Positions 45,664-55,632 of a stretch of DNA of 64,000 bases are shown here, piece after piece (within the stretch, counting starts at the first letter, position 1; each line of letters opens with the position of its first letter). Under the pieces are notes generated by a model that did not search any database, was not told the origin of the DNA, and saw only the letters and a list, made by a program, of their open reading frames with translations. Source of the stretch: Microbacteriaceae bacterium MWH-Ta3. Its GTDB lineage: Bacteria > Actinomycetota > Actinomycetes > Actinomycetales > Microbacteriaceae. A program made the translations under genes and the position numbers. The DNA lies in assembly GCA_003053925.1 (NCBI GenBank), contig QBKD01000001.1, positions 1 to 64,000 of the forward strand. The letters are read 5' to 3'.

Positions 45664-47051
45664 TCCGCCGCCAAGGCATCACGAACGGCGGGAATGATCC
45701 GATAGATATCACCACACGACAGCGTCATGATGATGTCACCTGACCGAGCGGCCTGTGCCGCAACGCGCGCGGCAACCGCCCAGTCAGGACAAAACGCGAC
45801 GAGCGACGAATCGTGGAAACCCTCGGCGACGAGTTGACCAGTGACGCCGGGGATGGGATCCTCGCGCGCCCCATAGACGTCAACGACGACGGTGAAATCT
45901 GCCGCGGCCTCGTACTCCGCCGCAAACTGCCCTGCCATCGCCTGGGTGCGCGAGTACAAATGCGGTTGGTGAATGGCGATGACGCGTCCGCTGCCCACCA
46001 CGCTTCGGGCTGTCGCCAGCGCGGCGCGTACCTCGGTGGGGTGATGTGCATAATCGTCGTATAGTCGCACTCCCCGCACCTCACCATGGGGCTCGAATCG
46101 GCGACCAGTTCCGTGAAATGTGTCGAGCGCACGGGTGGCGCCCTCCAGAGTAACCCCTGTTGCCACAGCAATGGCAATGGCTCCCGCCGCATTGAGCGCG
46201 TTGTGGCGACCGGGAACGGGCATCGTCAGCCGCGAGCTATCACCCTTCCACGTCACGGTAGCGGACACGCCCTGTGCAGAGGATTCAATATCGGTTACAC
46301 GCACATCAGCAGATGCTGCCTCGCCGAAACTCGTGATGGGCGTGGTGATGCGCGAGCGAATCGCGGAAACGCCGGCGTCGTCGCTCGAGAGCGCAATCGT
46401 CCCCGAGACACCATTGGCGAATGCGACGAATGCATCGTTGACCGCGTCCTGCGACCCGTAATGGTCCAGGTGATCGGTGTCGATATTGGTAATAATTCCG
46501 AAATCAGTGTCGTACAGCAGGAATGAACCATCGGATTCGTCCGCCTCGATAACAAATTCGGGCGTCGTGCCCTCCGCGGCTGAAACGCCGTACCCCGATA
46601 CGACTCCCCCGTTGACAAAACTGGGATCCCGATTGTTGCCTCGCAGAATGGTGACAACCATCGCCGTCGACGTTGTCTTTCCGTGTGCTCCTGCCACAGC
46701 ACACACCACTCGGTCGCGCAGCAACCAATTGAGTGCGACAGATCGGTGCGCAATAGGAATTCCTGCGGCACGCGCCTGACGATACTCGGGGTTGTCCTCC
46801 CACAGTGCTCCCGTGACGACGACGGCGTCGGCGTTGTCCACGTGTGCAGCATCGTGGCCGATATGCACCGTAATGCCGTGTTGTACCAGCGCGCGGGTCG
46901 TGGCAGATTCGCTGCGATCGGAACCCGTCACTATGATACCGCGATCGGCGAACATCCGCGCGATGCCGCTCATGCCACTTCCGCCAATACCCACAAAGTG
47001 AACCCGTGACAGGGTGCGCGGAAGTACAACGGTTAGGTCTGGCTTAATCAC
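45660..47051 (-). CDS. murC: UDP-N-acetylmuramate--L-alanine ligase
   Basis: Adds L-alanine to UDP-MurNAc in the cytosol. The 463-residue ligase has VHFVGIGGSGMSGIA, the ATP loop AVAGAHGKTTS (118-128), IEADESDGSF and YDDYAHHPTEV with the C-terminal domain. All three Mur domains are present, in contrast to murF in this cluster. GTG start; murG lies 9 bp upstream. Confidence 0.96.
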   Translation of the reverse strand: MIKPDLTVVLPRTLSRVHFVGIGGSGMSGIARMFADRGIIVTGSDRSESATTRALVQHGITVHIGHDAAHVDNADAVVVTGALWEDNPEYRQARAAGIPIAHRSVALNWLLRDRVVCAVAGAHGKTTSTAMVVTILRGNNRDPSFVNGGVVSGYGVSAAEGTTPEFVIEADESDGSFLLYDTDFGIITNIDTDHLDHYGSQDAVNDAFVAFANGVSGTIALSSDDAGVSAIRSRITTPITSFGEAASADVRVTDIESSAQGVSATVTWKGDSSRLTMPVPGRHNALNAAGAIAIAVATGVTLEGATRALDTFHGTGRRFEPHGEVRGVRLYDDYAHHPTEVRAALATARSVVGSGRVIAIHQPHLYSRTQAMAGQFAAEYEAAADFTVVVDVYGAREDPIPGVTGQLVAEGFHDSSLVAFCPDWAVAARVAAQAARSGDIIMTLSCGDIYRIIPAVRDALAAE

Positions 47052-47060
47052 GGTGTAAGC

Positions 47061-48140
47061 CTATGCGCGCTGCGGCTCAATAGCGCGAAGCACGAAGTCA
47101 ACGAAACGCGCGGCGCCATCGCGGACACCCGCTAATCCTGCTTTGTGGCTCATGTCTGCACGCTGATTCGCCGAGGTCATCACGGGCAATAGCTGCGCCC
47201 GGACCCACTCGGGCGTGAAATCTCGATCGAGACACAACATCGCACCACCCGTCGAGACGAGGTCGTGGGCGTTCTTGACTTGTTCGCCATTTCCCACGGG
47301 ATAGGGTATGAACGCCGCGGGAATTGACAGGGCCGCAAGTTCAGACATGGTCGCCGCACCCGAACGAGACACCGCGAATTCTGCTGCTGCCAAGGCCAGA
47401 TCCATTCGGTTGCAGTACACCATCGGGTGATATCCCGGTATCTGTGGGTCGACAAAATCACGGGACTCGCCGACGGTGTGCACAATATGCCAGCCGGCGG
47501 CAACGATTTCTGCGGCCGTTTCCCGAATGGTTTGGTTGATGCGCGCAGCCCCCGTGGACCCACCCGTTACCAACAGAACGCGTGCCGAATCGGGAATTCC
47601 GAAGTGCGCCTTGGCTTCCGAACGCGTCGCCGCGGCGTCCATGGTGGCGATCTCTGCACGCAAGGGCATACCCACAAAGGTGGCGCCCGAAATGGGCGTA
47701 TTGCGGAACGCCGTCGCACGATGCCGTGTCAGGCGCGCCCCGATAACGTTGGCGATTCCGGGGTGAGCATTGGCTTCATGAAAAATCAGCGGAATGCGCG
47801 CTAGCCATGCAGCGACATAGGCCGGTGCCGCGGCGTATCCCCCGAAACCCACGACAGCGCGAATAGAACGCCGACGAATGAGGCCTACGATTTGGGCCAC
47901 TGCTGCGGCAAAACGAAAGGGAAAAGCGAGTGCCCCGAGCGACGGTCGACGCGGAAAAGGCAATTTCGCAATGGTGACGAGTTCATAGCCACGTTCGGGT
48001 ACCAAACGTGACTCGAGTCCCTCGCGGGTACCCAATACCACGATTTGGGCTTCGCCTCGGCGTGTTAATTCATCAGCCGTAGCGAGCAAGGGATTGACAT
48101 GCCCCGCCGTCCCGCCGCCGGCAAGAAGGAACGTCGTCAT
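47061..48140 (-). CDS. murG: UDP-N-acetylglucosamine transferase MurG
   Basis: Glycosyltransferase converting lipid I to lipid II at the inner face of the membrane. The 359-residue GT28 protein has LAGGGTAGHVNP at the N-terminus, the AYVAAWLARIPLIFHEANA segment and VLLVTGGSTGAARIN, with the SGAATMSELAAL nucleotide-binding loop. It overlaps ftsW by 4 bp (ATGA). Confidence 0.95.
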   Translation of the reverse strand: MTTFLLAGGGTAGHVNPLLATADELTRRGEAQIVVLGTREGLESRLVPERGYELVTIAKLPFPRRPSLGALAFPFRFAAAVAQIVGLIRRRSIRAVVGFGGYAAAPAYVAAWLARIPLIFHEANAHPGIANVIGARLTRHRATAFRNTPISGATFVGMPLRAEIATMDAAATRSEAKAHFGIPDSARVLLVTGGSTGAARINQTIRETAAEIVAAGWHIVHTVGESRDFVDPQIPGYHPMVYCNRMDLALAAAEFAVSRSGAATMSELAALSIPAAFIPYPVGNGEQVKNAHDLVSTGGAMLCLDRDFTPEWVRAQLLPVMTSANQRADMSHKAGLAGVRDGAARFVDFVLRAIEPQRA

Positions 48141-49324
48141 CGCGGCACTCCCCGAGCGAATTGGGTGCGATTGACGTCCGCCACACGAACGGCACTCACA
48201 ACGAGTCCAACGGCCATGAGGTTGGCCATCAGCGAGGTTCCGCCACTCGACACGAACGGCAAGGGTACTCCCAGGACCGGGAGCGCCCCCAGGACGACCG
48301 CGATGTTGACGAGCGATTGGCCGACCAGCCAGAAAAACACGCCTGTTACAACGAGCCGCGTGAATGTTTCGTGATATTCACGAATGAGCATGACAAAACT
48401 CCACGCCATCACGGCAATCAGCAACAATACGAATGACGCCCCGAGTAAACCCATTTCTTCGCCCACGATGGCAAATATGTAGTCCGACTCGGCGTGCGGC
48501 AGCCACGACCACTTTGCGTGAGAACTGCCCGGTCCCAGCCCAAAAATACCGCCCGTGCCCAGCGCCCAGAGTCCGTGCTGACTTTGCCAGCAGATTCCGT
48601 CGTAGTCTTCGACGGAACATCCCTGCAGCCAGGCCGCAATACGATCGCGTCTCGACGACGATGCATTCATCAGGAATCCAACAATTACAAGGCCCAAAAG
48701 AGTCACGAGTGCGAGCAGCCGGCCGTTGAAACCCGCCAGAAGCAGCATTCCCATCAGAACAATCGCAACAATGAGCGTTGTCCCGAGGTCACCGCCCAAC
48801 AAAATTAGTGCCGTCGGGCCGCCCACGTAAATCGCCGGCATTTTCCAGTCGGCCAATCTACCCTCGGTAATAACCCATTCGTTATCGGAAATCCAGATCG
48901 CAAGCCACAGAATGATGGCCAATTTGAGAAACTCAGACGGCTGAATCGTGGTGAACCCGATGTCCAGCCAATTTCGGTTGCCGCCGTATTCCAAGCCCAA
49001 GGGCGTGAACACAAGTCCCTGCATCAGCGCACCCAAGTAGATGAGATTATTCGCTTGACTGCGCCACGTAAATTCGGGAAACCGTGCGATAAAACCCAGC
49101 AACGCAAACCCAATAGCAGCACCACCCGCCTGCTTTAAGGTCTCTTGGAAATAATTGCCGTTGTTCGCCAAACCACTCTGAACCGCGGACGCGGACAACA
49201 CCATCGTGATTCCAAAGAGCGTCAGAAAGATGACGGCGCCAACCAATCGAAACACGACAGGGTGGTCAATGTGAAAAAGGTTTCGCAGCCGAATGGCAGC
49301 CTGCGAATTGAGGACCGACGTCAT
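48137..49324 (-). CDS. ftsW: peptidoglycan glycosyltransferase FtsW
   Basis: SEDS-family polymerase that builds septal glycan strands with FtsI. The 395-residue protein has about ten membrane helices, the GNRNWLDIGFTTIQPSEFLKL motif with the catalytic Asp region, and LPHAESDYIFAIVGEE plus VSSGGTSLM. The large extracellular loop with WLQGCSVEDYDGICWQSQHG is typical. It overlaps murD by 4 bp. Confidence 0.95.
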   Translation of the reverse strand: MTSVLNSQAAIRLRNLFHIDHPVVFRLVGAVIFLTLFGITMVLSASAVQSGLANNGNYFQETLKQAGGAAIGFALLGFIARFPEFTWRSQANNLIYLGALMQGLVFTPLGLEYGGNRNWLDIGFTTIQPSEFLKLAIILWLAIWISDNEWVITEGRLADWKMPAIYVGGPTALILLGGDLGTTLIVAIVLMGMLLLAGFNGRLLALVTLLGLVIVGFLMNASSSRRDRIAAWLQGCSVEDYDGICWQSQHGLWALGTGGIFGLGPGSSHAKWSWLPHAESDYIFAIVGEEMGLLGASFVLLLIAVMAWSFVMLIREYHETFTRLVVTGVFFWLVGQSLVNIAVVLGALPVLGVPLPFVSSGGTSLMANLMAVGLVVSAVRVADVNRTQFARGVPR

Positions 49325-50796
49325 GATTGTTCCGCAATCGATTCGGCGACCGCGGACGCGAACTTCCTGCCTCGGTCGGCATAATCGACGAATTGGTCCA
49401 TCGAGGCCGCGGCCGGCGCGAGAAGCACGGTGTCACCATCGCGCGCAAAATCTCGCGCCGCGGCAACCGCCTGCGTCATGACATCGCCGCCCGAAATCTG
49501 CTTCCACGGCACATGAGGCGCGTGTGCGGTAAGCGCACGGATGGGCTCCGCGCGGTCTTCGCCAATGATGACGACGCCGCGCAGCCTGGAGGCATGTGCC
49601 TGCACAATTTCGTCGATTTGAGTGCCCTTGAAGAGCCCGCCGACAATCCACACAATCGACGGGAACGCGCGCAAGGACGCATTGGCCGCATGCGCGTTAG
49701 TGGCCTTGGAATCGTCGACCCAGGTAACCCCGCCCGCCTCGGCAACAACCTCGCATCGGTGATGGTCCACCACAAATGAATCGATCCCTCGCGACACCGC
49801 TTCGGGGCTGATGCCTGTCGATCTCGCCAAAGCGGCGGCGGCAAGAATATTCAAAATCATGTGCGGCTGGGCCATCCCCAGCTCGGCGAGTCGATCAATC
49901 GTGGTGAGTTCCTGCGCAGATTCATGGCGATTCTCGACGAACGCTCGATCCACGAGAATTCCCTCGATAGTCCCGAAACCGCTGGGACCCGGAACCATGA
50001 AACCAAACCCGATGGCCCGGCAGCCTTCCTGCACATCCGCATCCTCGACCATGGTTTCCGTGATGTGGTCCACGGTGCTGTACACGCACGCAACCTGGGT
50101 GTTGGTGTACACCGACGCCTTTGCCTGGCGATATGCATCGGCACTTCCATGCCAGTCGACGTGGTCTTCCGCCACATTCAGGCACGTGGCGGAATAGGGA
50201 TGTAGCGCACCCGCACCCGAGCTGGGAAGCCAGTGCAGCTGGAAACTCGACAATTCAACAACCAGGTAATCGAACCCCTCGGGATTCCGAACGGCATCCA
50301 AGACTGGCACACCGATGTTTCCACATTCGATGGCGCGCAGACCAGCCGACCGCAGGAAATGCGCGGTGAGCTGCGTAGTCGTGGTCTTGCCATTGGTTCC
50401 CGTGATGACAATCCAGGGGGCTGCCGTGATTTTGTCGCGCACGCGCCACGCCAATTCGATGTCGCTCCACACGGGGATGTCCGAACGAGCAGCCCAATCC
50501 AGGATTCGGTGACGGGGCGAAATTCCGGGCGACACAATGACGATGTCCGGCGCGAATTCCGCCGCCGAAGCCTCGCACGATTCGGGTGAGTCCGTGATCA
50601 CGTGTTCCACGCCCAAGACATCGAGCATCGCCTCGTGGTCGGGTGACGGACGATCCGACGCCACATGCACCACAGCACCCAGTTCCCAGAGTGTGTCAGC
50701 AACGGCAAAACCGCTCACTCCAAGGCCCACCACGAAGACGCGCAGCCCCGACCAGTCAGCATGCCAGCTGGTGAGAGAATCAAGCGAACGTGTCAT
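49321..50796 (-). CDS. murD: UDP-N-acetylmuramoyl-L-alanine--D-glutamate ligase
   Basis: Adds D-glutamate to the growing stem peptide. The 491-residue protein has the N-terminal Rossmann-like domain (VFVVGLGVSGFAVAD), the ATP loop ITGTNGKTTTT (131-141) and the C-terminal domain with WVDDSKATNAHAA and IVGGLFKG. The ATG at 50796 overlaps the mraY stop (TAATG); an upstream GTG is in frame but inside mraY. Confidence 0.95.
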   Translation of the reverse strand: MTRSLDSLTSWHADWSGLRVFVVGLGVSGFAVADTLWELGAVVHVASDRPSPDHEAMLDVLGVEHVITDSPESCEASAAEFAPDIVIVSPGISPRHRILDWAARSDIPVWSDIELAWRVRDKITAAPWIVITGTNGKTTTTQLTAHFLRSAGLRAIECGNIGVPVLDAVRNPEGFDYLVVELSSFQLHWLPSSGAGALHPYSATCLNVAEDHVDWHGSADAYRQAKASVYTNTQVACVYSTVDHITETMVEDADVQEGCRAIGFGFMVPGPSGFGTIEGILVDRAFVENRHESAQELTTIDRLAELGMAQPHMILNILAAAALARSTGISPEAVSRGIDSFVVDHHRCEVVAEAGGVTWVDDSKATNAHAANASLRAFPSIVWIVGGLFKGTQIDEIVQAHASRLRGVVIIGEDRAEPIRALTAHAPHVPWKQISGGDVMTQAVAAARDFARDGDTVLLAPAAASMDQFVDYADRGRKFASAVAESIAEQS

Positions 50797-51893
50797 TACT
50801 GACCAGCCCATTCAAGGTAGAACACGCCGATGCCGACCGCAACGCCCAGCGCAGCAATCAACCAAAAGCGCACGACCACCGTGACCTCGGCCCACCCCTT
50901 GAGTTCGAAATGATGGTGCAGAGGACTCATCAGGAAAATGCGTTTGCCCCGCGTGATCTTGAAATAGACACGTTGCAGAATGACTGAGCCTGCAACGATA
51001 ACGAACAACGAACCAATCAAAATAATGAGCAGTTCGGTTCGAGTCAAGATGGCGAGTGCAGCGAGTGCACCGCCCAAACCAAGGGACCCGGTGTCGCCCA
51101 TGAAGATCTGCGCAGGCGATGTGTTCCACCACAGGAAGCCGATTGTGCTGGCCGCGATGGCGGCGGCAATTGCCGCGAGATCGAGGGAATCGCGAACTTC
51201 ATAGCACTTGTACGCAACCTCGGGGTCAAGAACAACGGAATAACACGACTGGTTGAACTGCCAGAAACCAATGATGATGTACGACCCAATGGCAAGGATC
51301 GCGCTGCCGCTGGCCAGCCCGTCCAAACCATCGGCGACGTTGACACCGTTGGATGTGGATACGACGATGAGGTTCACCCAAAGGATGAAACCGACAACAC
51401 CGAACACGCCACCCCACGCAGCAAATGTCAGCCACTCGATATCGCGGATAGCACTGATGGCCAACGATGCGGGGGTGATTCCGTTTTCGTCTGGGAAATT
51501 GATAGCGAGAACCGCGAACAGTGTGGCCACTATTACTTGTCCCGCGACCTTGGCCCAGCCCGTGAGCCCCAGGCTGCGCTGCTTGTGGGTCTTCGTGAAG
51601 TCATCGATGAATCCGACAAGCCCCATTCCCACCATCATCACAATCACAAGCAGGGCACTCACCGTGATGGGCTCCGTGGCAATCACGTGACCCGCGAAAT
51701 ATCCAACAATCGCTCCCACGATGATGACGATTCCGCCCATTGTCGGCGTTCCGCGCTTGGTGTGGTGGCTTTGCGGGCCGTCGTCTCGAATGAACTGACC
51801 CCAGCCGATGCGCCCAAACAATTTGATAAACACCGGGGTCATCAACAACGTGAACGCCATTGAGAACGCGCCGCCGAGCAGAAGTGCTCTCAT
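50796..51893 (-). CDS. mraY: phospho-N-acetylmuramoyl-pentapeptide-transferase
   Basis: Transfers the muropeptide from UDP to undecaprenyl phosphate to make lipid I. The 365-residue protein has about ten membrane helices with signatures [22 protein letters not shown] and [15 protein letters not shown], and the late [15 protein letters not shown] and [13 protein letters not shown]. Its natural substrate ends in D-Ala-D-Ala supplied by MurF, whose local gene is a remnant. It overlaps that remnant by 4 bp (ATGA). Confidence 0.95.
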   Translation of the reverse strand: MRALLLGGAFSMAFTLLMTPVFIKLFGRIGWGQFIRDDGPQSHHTKRGTPTMGGIVIIVGAIVGYFAGHVIATEPITVSALLVIVMMVGMGLVGFIDDFTKTHKQRSLGLTGWAKVAGQVIVATLFAVLAINFPDENGITPASLAISAIRDIEWLTFAAWGGVFGVVGFILWVNLIVVSTSNGVNVADGLDGLASGSAILAIGSYIIIGFWQFNQSCYSVVLDPEVAYKCYEVRDSLDLAAIAAAIAASTIGFLWWNTSPAQIFMGDTGSLGLGGALAALAILTRTELLIILIGSLFVIVAGSVILQRVYFKITRGKRIFLMSPLHHHFELKGWAEVTVVVRFWLIAALGVAVGIGVFYLEWAGQ

Positions 51894-52330
51894 GCGCTGT
51901 CCCCTTTCAATAGGGCCACGATGTCAGACATCGCTGTCACGGAAGATCCGGTCACCAAAATGGCGGTTCCGTCGCCTCTCAGCGGCCGTACTTCATCGTA
52001 CGCGCGCTGCACGTCTGAAACGAGGAGCGACTCCCCGTCCCACGATCCCTCAAGCCCCGCTGCATTATGAATGTGGCGCGCACCCTCGCCCACGGTGACA
52101 ATTCGATGGACGTTAAACCGCACGGCAAGCCGGCCCACCGCGTCGTGATCGTCCAGCCACGAGTCGTGAGTGGTGTTAAGTTCGCCCGCGACATGTACCG
52201 TGCGGGCGCCGCGGTGCTCCCATTCCGCGAGTTGCTGCTGAAAGGTGCGAACCTCGCGCTGCGTCACGGCAGCGGTGCCATCAATGAGCACCGTTCCATC
52301 GGTCAGTACGGTTTCCATCAGTTCGCCCAT
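51890..52330 (-). CDS. MurF C-terminal-domain remnant (146 residues)
   Basis: Lies at the murF position between murE and mraY but encodes only the equivalent of the MurF C-terminal domain; the usual protein is about 450 residues. [30 protein letters not shown] and the end [18 protein letters not shown] align with MurF C-termini. The UDP-MurNAc-binding and ATP-binding domains are absent. Conserved spots are changed: [10 protein letters not shown] replaces the D(A/S)YNANP motif, and TGSS stands for KGSR. The ATG at 52330 has GAGGGAA eight bases upstream, inside the murE end; a second ATG at 52318 overlaps the murE stop (TGATG). It could be a decaying gene or a retained non-catalytic domain; it cannot be a working ligase alone. 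Confidence 0.85.
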   Translation of the reverse strand: MGELMETVLTDGTVLIDGTAAVTQREVRTFQQQLAEWEHRGARTVHVAGELNTTHDSWLDDHDAVGRLAVRFNVHRIVTVGEGARHIHNAAGLEGSWDGESLLVSDVQRAYDEVRPLRGDGTAILVTGSSVTAMSDIVALLKGDSA

Positions 52331-53865
52331 CCCGCTTCCCTCAATGAAGATCGCGCCAGATCGCGTGCCGAGTACACCGTGCGCACACCGCGAATGTCCC
52401 GATAATCCTGGTGGCCAGGCCCAGCCCACAGAATCGAATCCCCTTCGCTAGCCAACGACACCGCAAGTCGAATGGCGTCTTCGGGCGGCGACACCTCGTG
52501 AATTTCTGGCCCATCCGTCACGCTGTGCGCTCCCTCCAACAACATGGCGCGGATGGCAGCGGGGTCTTCGAAACGTGGGTGGTGATCGGTGATGACCAAA
52601 ATGTCGCATCCTTCGGCGGCGACCCGGCCCATGTCAAACCGCTTTGTGGCGTCGCGGTCACCGTCGGCTCCAAACACCATGATTGTCTTGCCCGGAGTGA
52701 ACCGCCGCACCGCAGCTAGGGTGTGCTCAAATGCATCGGGCGAATGCCCAAAATCCACATAGACATTGGGGCCAGATTCGCCCGACACCTTTTCGGTGCG
52801 CCCCGGCAGGTGCGCGTGAATGCCGCCATCTCGGTCCAAGGCATGCGCGATGGCGTACGGGTCGTACCCCGCCTCGATGAGCATGACGATGGCCAAAGCA
52901 GCGTTCGCCGCCATGTGCCGACCAATTACCGGCTCGCGCGTTGTCATGGTGAATCCGTCGCGTGACGTTAGCGTGAATTCCGTGTAGGCAGGGTTGTCTT
53001 CGACGATCTCGACTGACCACTGGGCGTCAGGATGCCCCGTTGACGAAATAGTTGTGACCGGAATGTGGGCTTCCGCAACGATTCGTTCGCCCCACACGGT
53101 ATCGAGGCACACCACACCGCGACGGGCGACATCGGGCTGAAAAAGTCGTGCCTTCGCGTCGCAATACTCCGACATGTCCGCGTAGTCGTCCAGGTGATCG
53201 TGGGACAGATTTGTGAAGCCCACTGTGTCGAAACGAATTCCCGACACACGATTGTGCGTCATGGCCTGAGCCGAGACCTCGATAACGACCGCGCGAACGG
53301 CGTGTTCTTTCATGCGCGCAACGAGTGCGTGAAGTTCGCTGGCTTCGGGGGTTGTCAGGCGGGACACGACCGACATGTCGCCAATGTGGCGTTCGGCGGT
53401 CGTCGACAATCCAGTCACGATACCTAACTGCTTCAGGATGCCCTCCAGCAAGTATGCCGTTGATGTCTTGCCGTTCGTTCCCGTGATTCCGAAGAATTGC
53501 GGCGCGTCGTCGTCGGTTCGGTAGAACCACGCACTGATGTCGCCCAAAAGGGCTCGAGGATCGTCCGCGACAACCAGTGGGACTCCCGCGTCACGAGCTA
53601 GCTCGGCACCTGCGGGGTCGGTCAAGATTGCGACGGCTCCCGAGGCGACCGCCTCGGCGGCAAATTCCGCTCCGTGTCGGTTAATTCCGCGCAGGGCGAT
53701 GAAAATATCACCCGGGACAACCTCGCGCGTCATGACCGTCATACCCGTTGCCTCGACGCCGTCGGCATCACCGATTATGTCGAGCCCACATTCGTGTGCC
53801 AGCGCCGCCACGGGGCGTGGCAACAAGCGCTCGGGGCGAAGCACCGGTGGAATATTTCCCGTCAC
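52318..53865 (-). CDS. murE: UDP-N-acetylmuramoyl-tripeptide synthetase MurE
   Basis: Adds the third, diamino acid residue to the stem peptide. All three Mur domains are present in the 515 residues: ALRGINRHGAEF near the N-terminus, ATP loop GITGTNGKTST (126-136), SHDHLDDYADMSEYCDAKAR with the carbamylated Lys238, and the C-terminal domain. The substrate-recognition motif reads DHHPR (427-431), not the DNPR of meso-diaminopimelate enzymes, so L-lysine, ornithine or diaminobutyrate is more likely; which one is not readable. It lies 10 bp after ftsI. Confidence 0.93.
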   Translation of the reverse strand: MTGNIPPVLRPERLLPRPVAALAHECGLDIIGDADGVEATGMTVMTREVVPGDIFIALRGINRHGAEFAAEAVASGAVAILTDPAGAELARDAGVPLVVADDPRALLGDISAWFYRTDDDAPQFFGITGTNGKTSTAYLLEGILKQLGIVTGLSTTAERHIGDMSVVSRLTTPEASELHALVARMKEHAVRAVVIEVSAQAMTHNRVSGIRFDTVGFTNLSHDHLDDYADMSEYCDAKARLFQPDVARRGVVCLDTVWGERIVAEAHIPVTTISSTGHPDAQWSVEIVEDNPAYTEFTLTSRDGFTMTTREPVIGRHMAANAALAIVMLIEAGYDPYAIAHALDRDGGIHAHLPGRTEKVSGESGPNVYVDFGHSPDAFEHTLAAVRRFTPGKTIMVFGADGDRDATKRFDMGRVAAEGCDILVITDHHPRFEDPAAIRAMLLEGAHSVTDGPEIHEVSPPEDAIRLAVSLASEGDSILWAGPGHQDYRDIRGVRTVYSARDLARSSLREAGWAN

Positions 53866-53875
53866 GACGTTTCTC

Positions 53876-55615
53876 CTACCAATTCGTTGGGTAATCAGGA
53901 GCCTTCACCGTGGACGGCTCGACTCGGTAATACTTCAGGACCTGTCCCATTAGGGTACTGAATGCCTCGCCCGCGTAGTACGAGCTCTTGCCGTATTTCG
54001 GCAAACCAAAGGTCACGATGACGGCGAACTGCGGATCTTCTGCAGGCGCAAGTCCCGCCACCGAAATGATGCGGTCGCTGGTGTACACACCATTGCGCGC
54101 AACCTCCGCGGTACCCGTCTTGATCGCGATGCGGTAGCCCGGAACCTTAACGACGTTCGCCGCCGAACCCTTCCGCGCAACGACTTCCATCATTTCGACT
54201 GTGGTGCGCGCGGTTTCGACGCTGACAACCTGCGTGGTCTCTGTTGGCGGCGTGTTGGTTACCGTGCCGTCCTCGGCCACGCACCCCTCGACAAGGGTCA
54301 GTGGAACGCGCAGACCGTCATTGCCCAGGGTCTGGTAGACCTGAGCCATTTGCGCCGAGGTGACGGTGACTCCCTGGCCAAACATCTGCGTGTTCTGCGT
54401 GATGACATCCGCGGTCGCGGGGTCCGCGAGGTATCCCGAATCTTCGCCCAAGAATCCCACCGATGTGGCTTGTCCAATCCCCCAGGACTTCAACAACGAG
54501 GTGCGTTCCGCCGCGTCAAGCGGAGTACTGAGCACGCTCAAACCCGTGTTTGAGGAATTCACCAGAACACCTGTCGTAGTCCACCGTTCGTTCCCATGAG
54601 AAAACGAGTCTCCAATGCTGCTGCCACCGACCTTGAAATAACCCGGTGCAATAATTTCCGTCGTCGGGGTGATCAACCCCTGCTCCATCAGGGAAGCGAC
54701 GACCATGGGCTTGAAGATGGAACCTGGCTCGAATGGCGAAGAGAAAATGCGGGAACCCAAGTCGTCGGGCTTCGTGGCATCGACGTTATTGGGATCCACG
54801 CTGGGCCAATCGGCTGCCGCCAGAATGTGGCCATCGGCCACGCGCACGACCATCGCCGTTGCCCACGCCGCACCGCGTTCGCGGGCCTGCTCCTGCAGAG
54901 TGCGCTGGGCAAACCATTGCAGGTCGGAATCGATCGTCAGCGTGATATCCGAACCCTGTTGTGGCTCAACCGTCACGATGGTCGATCCGGGTATACGAAC
55001 TCCGTCAGCACCCCGCTCGTACGTGGACGTGCCGTCAGCACCGGCCAAGCATTCGTTCATGTAGTACTCGACACCCGTTTGCGCACCGTCGGTTCCCATG
55101 AAACCCACAAGGTTTCCGGCGACGGCTCCCCGAGGATAGGTACGCGAGGGGTGCAGGACCGAATACACCCAGGGGATGTCCAGTTCATCGATTTGGCGCA
55201 ACACGTCGATGGTCACGCTTTTCACAAGGTAGGCGAAATCCGATTCAGGGTCTGCCGTCACGATGGTTTTCAGGTCCGACAGTTTCTGGCCCGTGATGAA
55301 TGCGATTTCCCCCAGTGCTTCGTCGACCGTGACCTCAACACCATCGCGTTTAAAGGTGGTGGTGAATTTGGGTGACACCGTGATGTCGTAACGCTCTACA
55401 CTGTCCGCGAGTACAACACCATTCGTGTCATAAATGGCGCCACGGGTTCCGTACAGCGTTTGGACCACCGAGCGGCGGTCGTTGGCCTCAGCCGAAAGAC
55501 GTGCCGAATCAAAAACTTGAATGTAGACCAGTCGAGCAATAAGTAAGGCGATGATGACATACACGATGCCGATGACCCACGACAAACGACGAGGCACGTT
55601 GTAGTGATGAGGCAT
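53876..55615 (-). CDS. ftsI: septal peptidoglycan transpeptidase FtsI (PBP3)
   Basis: Class B penicillin-binding protein that cross-links septal peptidoglycan with FtsW. The 579-residue protein has one N-terminal membrane helix (about 11-31), the pedestal domain with GTRGAIYDTNGVVLADS, and the transpeptidase domain with SIFK (299-302), SSN (354-356) and KTGT (499-502). All catalytic motifs are intact, implying D-Ala-D-Ala-containing substrates are still made. Confidence 0.95.
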   Translation of the reverse strand: MPHHYNVPRRLSWVIGIVYVIIALLIARLVYIQVFDSARLSAEANDRRSVVQTLYGTRGAIYDTNGVVLADSVERYDITVSPKFTTTFKRDGVEVTVDEALGEIAFITGQKLSDLKTIVTADPESDFAYLVKSVTIDVLRQIDELDIPWVYSVLHPSRTYPRGAVAGNLVGFMGTDGAQTGVEYYMNECLAGADGTSTYERGADGVRIPGSTIVTVEPQQGSDITLTIDSDLQWFAQRTLQEQARERGAAWATAMVVRVADGHILAAADWPSVDPNNVDATKPDDLGSRIFSSPFEPGSIFKPMVVASLMEQGLITPTTEIIAPGYFKVGGSSIGDSFSHGNERWTTTGVLVNSSNTGLSVLSTPLDAAERTSLLKSWGIGQATSVGFLGEDSGYLADPATADVITQNTQMFGQGVTVTSAQMAQVYQTLGNDGLRVPLTLVEGCVAEDGTVTNTPPTETTQVVSVETARTTVEMMEVVARKGSAANVVKVPGYRIAIKTGTAEVARNGVYTSDRIISVAGLAPAEDPQFAVIVTFGLPKYGKSSYYAGEAFSTLMGQVLKYYRVEPSTVKAPDYPTNW

Positions 55616-55632
55616 AGAGCCCCCTCCTGCCT

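Noticed and set aside
51890-53865. A frameshift splitting a full-length murF
   Set aside because: There is no room: murE is complete and overlaps the remnant by 13 bp, so the missing two domains are deleted rather than out of frame.
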